Origin: Desulfobacter latus
GTDB taxonomy: Bacteria > Desulfobacterota > Desulfobacteria > Desulfobacterales > Desulfobacteraceae
Reading direction: 5' to 3'
Assembly: GCF_013389365.1 (NCBI RefSeq)
Contig: NZ_JACADJ010000041.1
Span: 1 to 36,473, forward strand
Length of the DNA: 36,473 bases
Part shown: piece after piece, positions 27,444 through 34,537 of the stretch
Position numbering within the stretch: position 1 is the stretch's first letter
Layout: every line of letters begins with the position of its first letter
Made by a program: the position numbers and the translations under genes
Notes under the pieces: model-generated
The model's database searches: none
What the model was told of the DNA's origin: nothing
Seen by the model: the letters and a program-made list of their open reading frames with translations, nothing else

Positions 27444-28085
27444 TTAAAAAGCGGTAAGGCCATAAAGCGCCATATTGCCGGAGATATGGATAATCAAAGG
27501 GGTTAAAAGGTGGCGGGCTTTTTCAAAAGAAAGGCAAAAAATAAAGCCCCCCACCGCCGGGATGACAGGTATGCCGTATCCATTCATATGCATGGCGGCA
27601 AATAGCAGCGTCGTTAAAACAATCGCTGTGGCCGGCCCGGATCTCCGGAAAAAGCCTTGAACAATTCCTCTGAAAAAAAGTTCTTCTGCAATGGGGCCGA
27701 AAATCATTCCGGTTAAAAGAAATACCATCCTGTCATGTGAAGGGAACGGCATGGATATCAGATCGAGAACATTGATCCCTGAAACATAAAGCCCCCCGCC
27801 GACCATCAACACAATCAGGGCAAAACCGACAGACCAGGCAGACCCGTGGATCATCCCTTTTTGGGCGTGTTTCAAATCAATGCCGGCCGCTGCGAAACCG
27901 TTGGGTGTATATCTTAACAGTATCAACATCAAAGTTGTCTGGCAGATTCTCGATATGAGAACGGCTTTGTATGCGCCGGTGACAGGGCGCATATGCAGGG
28001 TAACACACGCTTCAACGGCAATGATGCCCCCAATGGACAGATAAAGGGTTTTAAATGGAATGAAGCGGGGCATCAGCGGCGGCAT
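27444..28085 (-). CDS. CPBP-family intramembrane glutamic protease, likely CTERM-processing
   Basis: A 213-residue polytopic membrane protein of the CPBP (CAAX protease/bacteriocin-processing, Abi) family. All three motifs are intact: E134-E135-L-F-F-R139 (EExxxR), the F-A-A-M-H166 motif, and H200-I-S-G-N204. The frame extends upstream to 28124, but the ATG at 28085 has AAAGGGG 8 nt before it and overlaps the end of the previous gene by 13 nt. CPBP proteases include the enzymes that process MYXO-CTERM (myxosortases) and related C-terminal signals. It faces the CTERM protein gene 69 bp away and is the last gene of a T2SS operon, which supports that role by context. Other CPBP members serve bacteriocin immunity, so the substrate is inferred. 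Confidence 0.87.
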   Translation of the reverse strand: MPPLMPRFIPFKTLYLSIGGIIAVEACVTLHMRPVTGAYKAVLISRICQTTLMLILLRYTPNGFAAAGIDLKHAQKGMIHGSAWSVGFALIVLMVGGGLYVSGINVLDLISMPFPSHDRMVFLLTGMIFGPIAEELFFRGIVQGFFRRSGPATAIVLTTLLFAAMHMNGYGIPVIPAVGGFIFCLSFEKARHLLTPLIIHISGNMALYGLTAF

Positions 28086-29167
28086 TTGCGTATCCCCTTT
28101 ACGGCGGCAGCCTGGATGTACCACTCCGGTCTGTTTTCAGCGACCCGTTTCAGATGGGCGATTGTGGCCGGACTGCAGGAAATTTCGGCAAGAGACCCGG
28201 CGGCTGCGGCAGCTGTCGCAATCGCCCGGTCCTGGGTCATATGTTGCAGCAGGCGTATACTTGGGCCTGTTTTAATTTTGGATAAAACCTTTGCTGCCCA
28301 GTAACGTTCTGAAATAAAAGGACTTGTGCTTGCGTTGTGCAAGTGACGCTGAAATTGGCGAGGTGCAATGCCTGATTTATACATCCTTCTCAGTCCTTCT
28401 ACCCGGTAACGGTTCTGGTTTGAGTAAAGCAAGGCCGTGATATCCAACGGATTATTTTTATTTGGGCTGGGATAAAGGTACACCAGCGTGCCGGCAATGT
28501 TCACCACCATGAATAGGGCAGCAATACAGTTTGCGATTCGAAAAGAAAATAAAAGGGACGCAGCTTCCGCCAAGACATAATAGAGACTGATAAAGATAAA
28601 TAATGGTGCCGCTGCAATCAGGCCAAGCCTGCACAAACCACCCAGAATCGAATATAGTATAGAAAGGTATCCAATGGTTTCCAACCCATTGGATGCATAA
28701 GGTTTCAATACAGTGACGGCATACGGCGAATAGGTGTAATAAAATCGGGTAAATGCCCTTCCCAATGCGTTGGGCAGGAGCAGATAGTCTCTGATTCGAT
28801 GAAACACAGACGTGTCAGCCATGATAAGTAAAAGCAATACACTTAGTGTCAGCGTGATTCCAAGCCAGGTTAGGCGTTGTTTGTCGGCAGCTTGAATGGG
28901 GTTTCTTTTGTCTGCGACGACAAAGATAACGCAAATACATAGGGAAATAAGGATGCCGGCGGTAAGCGTAAAAAAAAGGCTGCCCAACAACGCTGAGTCA
29001 AATTCTAATAAAGTCGGCAGGATCAGGGCATTAGGTACCGGCGGCAGGGGAGTACCACCGGCAGTCAGGCTGTAGTAAAGTGACCGGTTGGAAACGGTGG
29101 TCAGCAGAAAAAAAAAGGCGGCGCAGATACCGAGGCTGATGAAAAACAGCTGGAAAAGCTTTTTCAT
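28073..29167 (-). CDS. Multi-spanning membrane protein with C-terminal HEAT-like repeats
   Basis: A 364-residue protein with no family I can name. The N-terminal two-thirds holds about five or six hydrophobic helices (first at 4-24, others near 58-82, 98-114, 165-195, 205-230) and a periplasm-facing stretch after the first. From about residue 265 the chain is soluble and alpha-helical with HEAT-like repetition ('YWAAKVLSKIKTGPSIRLLQHM', 'AAAAAGSLAEISCSPATIAHLKRV', 'EWYIQAAAVKGIRKC'). It lies between gspF and the CPBP protease with tight spacing on both sides, so the three are likely co-expressed. A role in handling or sorting of T2SS substrates is possible but unproven. Confidence 0.75.
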   Translation of the reverse strand: MKKLFQLFFISLGICAAFFFLLTTVSNRSLYYSLTAGGTPLPPVPNALILPTLLEFDSALLGSLFFTLTAGILISLCICVIFVVADKRNPIQAADKQRLTWLGITLTLSVLLLLIMADTSVFHRIRDYLLLPNALGRAFTRFYYTYSPYAVTVLKPYASNGLETIGYLSILYSILGGLCRLGLIAAAPLFIFISLYYVLAEAASLLFSFRIANCIAALFMVVNIAGTLVYLYPSPNKNNPLDITALLYSNQNRYRVEGLRRMYKSGIAPRQFQRHLHNASTSPFISERYWAAKVLSKIKTGPSIRLLQHMTQDRAIATAAAAAGSLAEISCSPATIAHLKRVAENRPEWYIQAAAVKGIRKCRR

Positions 29168-29181
29168 GTAGCTGGCCGGAT

Positions 29182-30402
29182 TTAGCTTACAAGCTGGTTC
29201 ATTTCAAAAATGGGAAGGCAGATGGATAATACGATAAAGCCGACCACCACAGCCATGATCAGAATAATCACAGGCTCAAGAAGGGAGGTCAGGCCGACCA
29301 CAGTGGTCTCGATCTCTTCATCATACACCCTGGCGGTTTTTTTCAGCATATCTTCAAGGCGGCCGGTCTGTTCCCCAACCTTGATCATCTGCACGGCAAG
29401 GTAGGGGAAATAATCGCTTTTTCCCAATACCTCTCCCAGTTCCCTGCCTTTTTCCACTTCAATGCCGGCCTGGTGAATGGCCGCTTCAATGACCATGTTG
29501 CCTGCGACCTTTCTGACGATTTTCAAGGCATCCAAAAGGGTGACCCCGTTTTCCAGCAGAGAGCCCAGGGTGCGTGAAAATCGGGCAACGGCAATTTTCT
29601 GCTTCAGGCTGCCCACCACTGGAACCCTGAGAATGACGCGGTCGGCAGCAAGACGGATGGCCGGCCGCTTTAACAGGGTTTGTGACACAACCGCAATTGA
29701 TACAATGAGCCCGGCCAGAAGCCACCACCATTGCCGCAGAATATTGCTGATGTCAATCAGGGCCTGGGTGGTAAAAGGAAGGCTCTGGTTCATCTCCTCA
29801 AAAATGGCGGTAATATTGGGAACGATGACCGTCAGAAGGAAAAAAAGCACCCCGGTTCCGATCAGGGCCATAAGTATGGGATATGCAAGGGCCGCCTGGA
29901 TTTTACGGCGCATTTTGTTCTGTTTTTCCGAGATGTCGGCAAGCCGCTCAAGCACGATGCCCAAGGTGCCGGAAGCCTCCCCGGCCCGGACCATATTAAT
30001 GTATATCCCTGAAAAAATGCCGGAATATCTTGCAAGGGCGTCAGCAAATCCGGCGCCTTCTTCGATGCTGTCTTTAATTTTTGAAATCACCCGTTTGAAC
30101 GACTGCTTTTTTATCTGGGGAAGCATGGTATTCAATGCCGTTATCAGTGGAAAACCGGCAGAAATCAGGGTGGCAAGCTGGCGGGTCATGACTGCCGTCT
30201 CCGACGCATTAATCCGTGGGGAGAACAGTGTAAAGCCGGTTTTGGTGTTAATGTTCGGTTCGGTGTTCACCTCTTTCAAAGAAACCGGGAATATCTGGGA
30301 CGCCCGCAGTTTGTTTTTTGCGATTTTGATATCCCCTGCATCCAGCATTCCGGATATCTGTTTGCCTCGTTTGTTTAGCGCTTTGTATTCGTATACCGGC
30401 AT
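29182..30402 (-). CDS. gspF: T2SS inner-membrane platform protein GspF
   Basis: A 406-residue polytopic protein. It opens 'MPVYEYKALNKRGKQISGMLDA', the standard GspF start, and has two homologous GspF domains (about 65-190 and 270-395), each with 'RQLATLISAGFPLITAL' or 'RTLGSLLENGVTLLDAL' and a 'VRAGEASGTLGIVLERLA' or 'VGEQTGRLEDMLKK' motif. Three transmembrane helices are seen (about 170-195, 220-240, 370-395). GspF is the platform core contacted by GspE. In most systems it follows gspE; here it is in a separate minus-strand operon with gspA and gspB, about 17 kb away. Confidence 0.95.
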   Translation of the reverse strand: MPVYEYKALNKRGKQISGMLDAGDIKIAKNKLRASQIFPVSLKEVNTEPNINTKTGFTLFSPRINASETAVMTRQLATLISAGFPLITALNTMLPQIKKQSFKRVISKIKDSIEEGAGFADALARYSGIFSGIYINMVRAGEASGTLGIVLERLADISEKQNKMRRKIQAALAYPILMALIGTGVLFFLLTVIVPNITAIFEEMNQSLPFTTQALIDISNILRQWWWLLAGLIVSIAVVSQTLLKRPAIRLAADRVILRVPVVGSLKQKIAVARFSRTLGSLLENGVTLLDALKIVRKVAGNMVIEAAIHQAGIEVEKGRELGEVLGKSDYFPYLAVQMIKVGEQTGRLEDMLKKTARVYDEEIETTVVGLTSLLEPVIILIMAVVVGFIVLSICLPIFEMNQLVS

Positions 30403-30417
30403 GAGAATCCTATCACG

Positions 30418-30492
30418 CGATGATCAAGTTTTTGTTGATTTGCCCAACTTCCGCCTTGAATTTGAACAAATTCCCTAAAAACTTGATGATCG
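30418..30492. repeat. Intergenic structured inverted repeat upstream of gspF
   Basis: CGATGATCAAGTTTTT (30418-30433) and AAAAACTTGATGATCG (30477-30492) are inverted with 15 of 16 positions matching. Between them lie two smaller hairpins: GTTG/CAAC (30434-30437 with 30445-30448) and the palindrome GAATTTG-AA-CAAATTC (30458-30473). The whole folds as a branched, cloverleaf-like structure filling the 94-bp gap between gspF and the LptC-like gene. It may be a dispersed palindromic repeat or an mRNA processing element. Confidence 0.65.
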
Positions 30493-30496
30493 AGTA

Positions 30497-31276
30497 TCAG
30501 TGAATATTTCTAAGGGTGTAGTCCGTAATTATCTTTTTTCCGGATCGCCTTCCGTCAGGCGTTTCCAGAATGTACGCCCCCCCCTTTAGCTGCATATTCT
30601 CAGGGTTTAGTTCAAGCCTGTCAAGTGTCAATTTCCGATTTTGGGATTCCACTTTCACGTTTGAAATAAGGCTTACCTTTTTTTTAAGTATATTCATTTT
30701 TATTTTATCGGCAGAAATCCGGGATTCAATCTTACCGTCCAGATAAAATTCAAGGGTGCCCCGGCGGATGAAAATATAGGATAGTTTTTTTAAGCCATGG
30801 GGCAGCAATTTGTTTTCAGCAACCATTCGGCCGAACGAATCTTCCATCCCGTACTGCCCGGATTTGTCTTGATGTGAGGCACTTTGCCGGATCGGATTTA
30901 TCGCAGGAGAATTGTTTGATGTTCTCCCGGATGGAATTGATCTCGCTGCTACACCGGAGTACCGGTAAAATTTTATCAGCGCTGTTTCCAGTTTCAACTC
31001 CCGCATCAGCCCGAATCGTACGGGGCCGATTTTTCGTTTGTGGAGACTCAGATGGCGGCATTCAATGGACAAGGTTTTGCGTGAGCCAATGTGGGTGGTA
31101 TATTTAAAATCACTGATTCTCTGGCGTACCCTTGCAAAACCGTACTTATTTCCTGGCGCTGAAGGGGGCGGTGAGGCCTTTTTTTCCGGTACGGTATGGG
31201 AAACATATATCAGGGTCATGGCAGTAAGCAGTACAATAACAACTATCCAGAGTGTGCGTGCTGTTTTTTTTTCCAT
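30497..31276 (-). CDS. Single-pass periplasmic protein, LptC-like
   Basis: A 259-residue protein with an N-terminal transmembrane anchor (about 8-25), a Pro-rich linker ('KKASPPPSAPG') and a beta-rich periplasmic part. The N- and C-terminal halves ('TLSIECRHLSLHKRKIGPVRFG' and 'KIESRISADKIKMNILKKKVSLISNVKVES..KLTLDRLELNPENMQLKGG') look like the LptC/OstA beta-jellyroll, but no close family is recognised. It lies between gspB and gspF on one strand, so it is probably an accessory part of this T2SS. A function in lipopolysaccharide transport is not implied by the context. Confidence 0.65.
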   Translation of the reverse strand: MEKKTARTLWIVVIVLLTAMTLIYVSHTVPEKKASPPPSAPGNKYGFARVRQRISDFKYTTHIGSRKTLSIECRHLSLHKRKIGPVRFGLMRELKLETALIKFYRYSGVAARSIPSGRTSNNSPAINPIRQSASHQDKSGQYGMEDSFGRMVAENKLLPHGLKKLSYIFIRRGTLEFYLDGKIESRISADKIKMNILKKKVSLISNVKVESQNRKLTLDRLELNPENMQLKGGAYILETPDGRRSGKKIITDYTLRNIH

Positions 31277-31307
31277 ATCACTCTGCTTGTCTATCCTGAA
31301 AAAGTCA

Positions 31308-31949
31308 TCATCGATAATCGAACTTTAGAAGGTAGTCGCTTCCGTTTTTATTTAAAATTACACCTGTTTTTTTGATTTTAACGATATGCAGATTCTGGAA
31401 CACATCTCCTTGGTGCAGGACGGTATTATTAATTACGGTAATGCGGTTTTCAGGGGTATGATCCCAGGAGATCGCCTGGATTTTTAAAGACCGGTCTGCC
31501 ATGATGGGAATTTGGGATTGAATGGGAATATCCGGGTCAGTATCTGCCGGTTTGGGCCCGGTTTCGGTTACAATCCGGGGTTTGGGCTGCGTTTTGATTG
31601 TTTTTGTCCTTATGGGGGGCGGCGGACTGGGAAGCGGTTGTATAGCAGCAGCATGCCGGGGCAGATGCGATGGTTCCTTTTTTATCAGCGGTTGATGTGC
31701 CTTTTTTTCTGTTTCCGGAGCAGTAACCGGCAGAACCATATTGTTTTTAAACGGATAGTAAAAATAGGCAACACAGAGTCCCGCGACAAAAAGGGGTATA
31801 AAAATAAATAAAACCGGCTGCAACATATATGGTTTTCCCCTCCCGGAGATTTGGAAACCGGTTGTAGTGCTGCTGTTAAAGGAGAGGTCAGGGGCGTGCT
31901 GCCGGCTCTCTTTTTCAGCCTGTTTTAATGCGTTTAAAATTGTACTCAT
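31308..31949 (-). CDS. gspB: T2SS assembly protein GspB
   Basis: A 213-residue bitopic protein starting MSTILNALKQAEKE, the signature cytoplasmic N-terminus of GspB/ExeB proteins. A transmembrane helix at about 42-60 is followed by a Pro-rich periplasmic linker and the C-terminal GspB domain ('LKIQAISWDHTPENRITVINNTVLHQGDVF..LHIVKIKKTGVILNKNG'). GspB works with GspA to insert the secretin through the peptidoglycan. The frame is open 73 codons farther upstream into gspA, but the conserved start is at 31949. It follows gspA by 34 bp. Confidence 0.9.
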   Translation of the reverse strand: MSTILNALKQAEKESRQHAPDLSFNSSTTTGFQISGRGKPYMLQPVLFIFIPLFVAGLCVAYFYYPFKNNMVLPVTAPETEKKAHQPLIKKEPSHLPRHAAAIQPLPSPPPPIRTKTIKTQPKPRIVTETGPKPADTDPDIPIQSQIPIMADRSLKIQAISWDHTPENRITVINNTVLHQGDVFQNLHIVKIKKTGVILNKNGSDYLLKFDYR

Positions 31950-31983
31950 TGTTTTTTTGCCATGCTTTAGTTCTGTTAAATGA

Positions 31984-33768
31984 TCAGGGCGGATCTGCGT
32001 TAAACGGTGCAGACAGCCTTGGTATGCCATTCCCCCGGGTTTTCCTGAGCAGTACAATTCTGGTTTCAGGACCGGTGATACCGTCCACGGTAAGGCCGGC
32101 GTCCTGTTGAATGGCCTTGACCGCATCCATGACATATTGATCATAGACAGGGGAAAAGTCGGCCACATCCAGTCCGATTTCCAACAATAAAAATTTCAAG
32201 GCAATAATGGCATCTTCCGAAGCTGCCGGACTGATAATACGCTCGTCACCGAGCCCGTCTTCCCAGGCAATATACATTTTATCCTTAAAAAACGGAATAA
32301 GTGCTTGCATGGGAATTTTATATTTTTTCCGGGCCTCGGCAGTGAACATGATGCACTGGTTTTCAGCGGTGACCCGTTCAATACCGACCACGCCTTTTTT
32401 CTGTTGTCCGGGAAGTTTAAACTCAAAAAGTGCAGGTAGATCCAATGTCAATGCTTTCCGTATATCGGTTTCCAGGCTAAGCAGTTTGAGTCCGCTTTGA
32501 CTTGCTGCAATTTTGAAAAAAGAATCATTGGGAACTATGCGGTTATTAAGTTGGTCCATATTGTCCGGCTGCGGCTTGCCCCAGAGCGTTGCCAGGCACC
32601 TGAAGGTCTCTTTTCTGGTGGCGGATTGTTGAATTTCCCAAAGAACGTTTTGTACATCTTCCAGTTGCGAAGATAACTTCGGATGGGATGTTTCATGGGC
32701 TTTCCGTGGTGCCGCCAATATGTCCGATGATGGGGTTTGACGGGTATCCGGTGTTGTTGCAGGCGTTTTCTCAAGAATGGTAAGACTGGGCGGAATATCT
32801 ACAGGGAACATTGCTTTGGCTGCCGGGGAGGGCAGGGGGGCGGTTGAGGGGGCTTCCATTTTTATGTACACGGCATAAACGGCTGCAAGAACGAATAAGG
32901 TGGCAAGTGAAGCGGTTAAGGCGGTTTTCTTTTTTATGATTTGGGGGATCTGTTTGCGGGGGGTGACGGAGTCCAGTTCCCGGATCGCCGTCCCCACATG
33001 GCCGGCGGTTACCTTTTTTTTCTGGAAGCTGTAAGCCACAAGCAGTGAACGGTCACAAATGATATTGATCAGCCGGGGAACGCCCTTGGAAAATGCATAA
33101 ATGCGTTTCAGTGCAGGAGGGGTGAAAAGGTGCTGGGGGCGATTGGACGCGACGCTGATCCGATGGGCAATGTAGTCTAAGGTTTCTTTGTAATCCAGGG
33201 GGCGGATATGGCAGCTCAGATTGATTCGCTGCCGCAACTGCCTCAGCTCATGGGCGTCGAGCAGGTCCCGCAGTTCGGGTTGGCCCACCAGGATGATCTG
33301 CAGCAGTTTACTTCGGGTGGTTTCCAGATTGGAGAGCATTCTCAGTTGCTCAAGGGTCTCTTTTTCCAGATTCTGTGCTTCGTCAACCAACAGGATCACG
33401 GATTTTCCGGCCGCTTTTTTTTCCAGAAGAAACCGGTTTAAATCATGGGTCAGGTCAGCCGGATCTTCGGCCGTGCCGGCAATGCCCAATTCTCTAAGGG
33501 TCATTTTGAGAAGCTGGGTCGCGTTTACTTTTGAGTTGAAGATAAAAGCCGCTTCAGTGTCCGGGCCGAGTTTTTCAAGAAACACCCGGCAAAGGGTGGT
33601 TTTGCCCGTACCGACTTCCCCGGTTATTTTGACAAATCCGTCTCCCTGGGATACCGCATAGGTTAGATGGGCCAGTGCATCTTCGTGGCTTTTGCCCAGG
33701 AATAAGAAGTCAGGATTGGGAACCAGCTGAAATGGTTTTTCCCTGAGATTGAAAAAGGTATTGTACAT
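31984..33768 (-). CDS. gspA: T2SS secretin-insertion ATPase GspA (ExeA-like)
   Basis: A 594-residue protein beginning 'MYNTFFNLREKPFQLVPNPDFLFL', the ExeA family hallmark. The AAA ATPase has Walker A G50-E-V-G-T-G-K-T-T and Walker B 'VILLVDEAQN' (124-133). A transmembrane helix near 283-303 is followed by a periplasmic region that ends with a peptidoglycan-binding domain (about 525-580: 'VYDQYVMDAVKAIQQDAGLTVDGITGPETRIVL'). GspA with GspB remodels peptidoglycan so that GspD can assemble. It is the first gene of the minus-strand operon A-B-LptC-like-F-HEAT-CPBP. Confidence 0.95.
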   Translation of the reverse strand: MYNTFFNLREKPFQLVPNPDFLFLGKSHEDALAHLTYAVSQGDGFVKITGEVGTGKTTLCRVFLEKLGPDTEAAFIFNSKVNATQLLKMTLRELGIAGTAEDPADLTHDLNRFLLEKKAAGKSVILLVDEAQNLEKETLEQLRMLSNLETTRSKLLQIILVGQPELRDLLDAHELRQLRQRINLSCHIRPLDYKETLDYIAHRISVASNRPQHLFTPPALKRIYAFSKGVPRLINIICDRSLLVAYSFQKKKVTAGHVGTAIRELDSVTPRKQIPQIIKKKTALTASLATLFVLAAVYAVYIKMEAPSTAPLPSPAAKAMFPVDIPPSLTILEKTPATTPDTRQTPSSDILAAPRKAHETSHPKLSSQLEDVQNVLWEIQQSATRKETFRCLATLWGKPQPDNMDQLNNRIVPNDSFFKIAASQSGLKLLSLETDIRKALTLDLPALFEFKLPGQQKKGVVGIERVTAENQCIMFTAEARKKYKIPMQALIPFFKDKMYIAWEDGLGDERIISPAASEDAIIALKFLLLEIGLDVADFSPVYDQYVMDAVKAIQQDAGLTVDGITGPETRIVLLRKTRGNGIPRLSAPFNADPP

Positions 33769-33962
33769 CTTAAGGACTCCTGAACTTTATGTGGCCCGGT
33801 TTGTCAAAATAGTTGTTTTGATATCTCATATGCATTTGCAGGGGTCAAGCGAATGTGATATTCGGCAACAATTCTAAAGATGACTCTTTTTAGTTAAAAA
33901 ACTCGCACAAAGACACCAGGACACAAAGAATTTATTTGGTTTTATGTGCATTTTGGGAAAAT

Positions 33963-33979
33963 TTGACAATAATTGTCAA
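33963..33979. promoter_or_regulatory. Operator-like perfect palindrome
   Basis: TTGACAAT-A-ATTGTCAA is a perfect 8-bp inverted repeat with a single central base. Symmetric sites of this form are typical of homodimeric regulators such as MarR-type repressors. It lies about 195 bp upstream of gspA. TTGACA is also a consensus -35 on both strands. No cognate regulator gene is in the window. Confidence 0.45.
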
Positions 33980-34023
33980 CCGTCTTTACACATTTTGTTC
34001 TGATTATATGTTTATACACCTGA

Positions 34024-34221
34024 AGCCTACATTCAGCACCCTAAATTCAGAATATAGTTAAACTAATGATCAAATAATCCGAATAATATTCTGAATAAAT
34101 AGTGTAATTGAGAATAGTTGTCACCTTCTCAATAATAAGATAAGCAATCAAAAACTCAAAACCACTATATATTGATCAAAAATCACTACACGATCAACAT
34201 ATGGGGTGCGGAATGTAGGCT
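34024..34221. mobile_element. 198-bp noncoding element bounded by 18-bp inverted repeats
   Basis: The left end AGCCTACATTCAGCACCC (34024-34041) and right end GGGTGCGGAATGTAGGCT (34204-34221) are inverted copies with 17 of 18 positions matching. Inside are further inverted repeats: ATTCAGAATAT (34045-34055) with ATATTCTGAAT (34086-34096), ATTGAGAA (34107-34114) with TTCTCAAT (34126-34133), and an imperfect pair TATTGATC/GATCAACATA near 34170-34200. No ORF is present and no clear target duplication flanks it. It may be a MITE, a decayed insertion sequence or a structured RNA. Confidence 0.6.
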
Positions 34222-34287
34222 GAAGGACCTTTAATTATTGAATTTTTATCTTGGCATACAAGTTGCTATATCAAATTTTTCAAGCAG

Positions 34288-34507
34288 GTGTGTTTGGTTC
34301 TTGACCAATTCAAGTGCCGTGTTTGTGGTGCAAAATCAAAACTGCAATGCCATCATATAAAGCCGAGAGCCGGCGGCGGTACGGACAAGTTGTCGAATCT
34401 GATGACGCTGCATGAAGCAACTGCAAGAAAAGGCAGAAAAACACCGAACCGAAGCTCAAAAGCGGAATAACAAGAACGTAATTTTGAGAATCATAGGGAA
34501 TGGATGA
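34288..34507 (+). pseudogene. HNH endonuclease remnant, frameshifted
   Basis: The frame encodes 'FKCRVCGAKSKLQCHHIKPRAGGG' followed by 'TDKLSNLMTL', the first half of an HNH nuclease domain with one C-x-x-C zinc pair, the catalytic H-H and the N. After 'LMTL' the frame loses similarity. Shifting by one base at about 34408 gives 'CMKQLQEKAEKH', close to the expected 'LC..C...H' zinc half but without the second Cys pair, ending at 34507. It therefore looks like a broken fragment of a larger HNH protein (an IscB-like, group II intron-like or McrA-like parent all have such domains). The nominal GTG start at 34288 is probably not real; the frame is open back to 34219, touching the inverted-repeat element. 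Confidence 0.6.
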
Positions 34508-34537
34508 AATACGATGAATATTTGCTGGAGATGCGAA

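Larger units (their letters stand above)
33769..34287. other. AT-rich intergenic region upstream of gspA
   Basis: This 519-bp stretch has no convincing complete gene. It should contain the gspA promoter (minus strand). It holds a perfect 17-nt palindrome at 33963-33979 and a 198-bp inverted-repeat element at 34024-34221 (both annotated separately), and a short CACAAAGACACCAGGACACAAAG-like string near 33905-33927 that resembles a common low-complexity intergenic motif. Base composition is clearly richer in A+T than the flanking gsp genes. Confidence 0.6.

Noticed and set aside
29477-30478. A 333-codon open frame on the plus strand opposite gspF
   Set aside because: Its product is Arg/Ser/Met-rich without domains or a signal, and the opposite strand encodes an unmistakable GspF. 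It is a shadow of codon bias.
31950-32168. Upstream extension of gspB by 73 codons
   Set aside because: It overlaps gspA, and the conserved GspB N-terminus MSTILNALKQAE starts at 31949.
33903-33931. CACAAAGACACC/GGACACAAAG low-complexity string as a regulatory repeat
   Set aside because: It resembles a common intergenic motif in many bacteria and is short and imperfect; no specific role can be supported.
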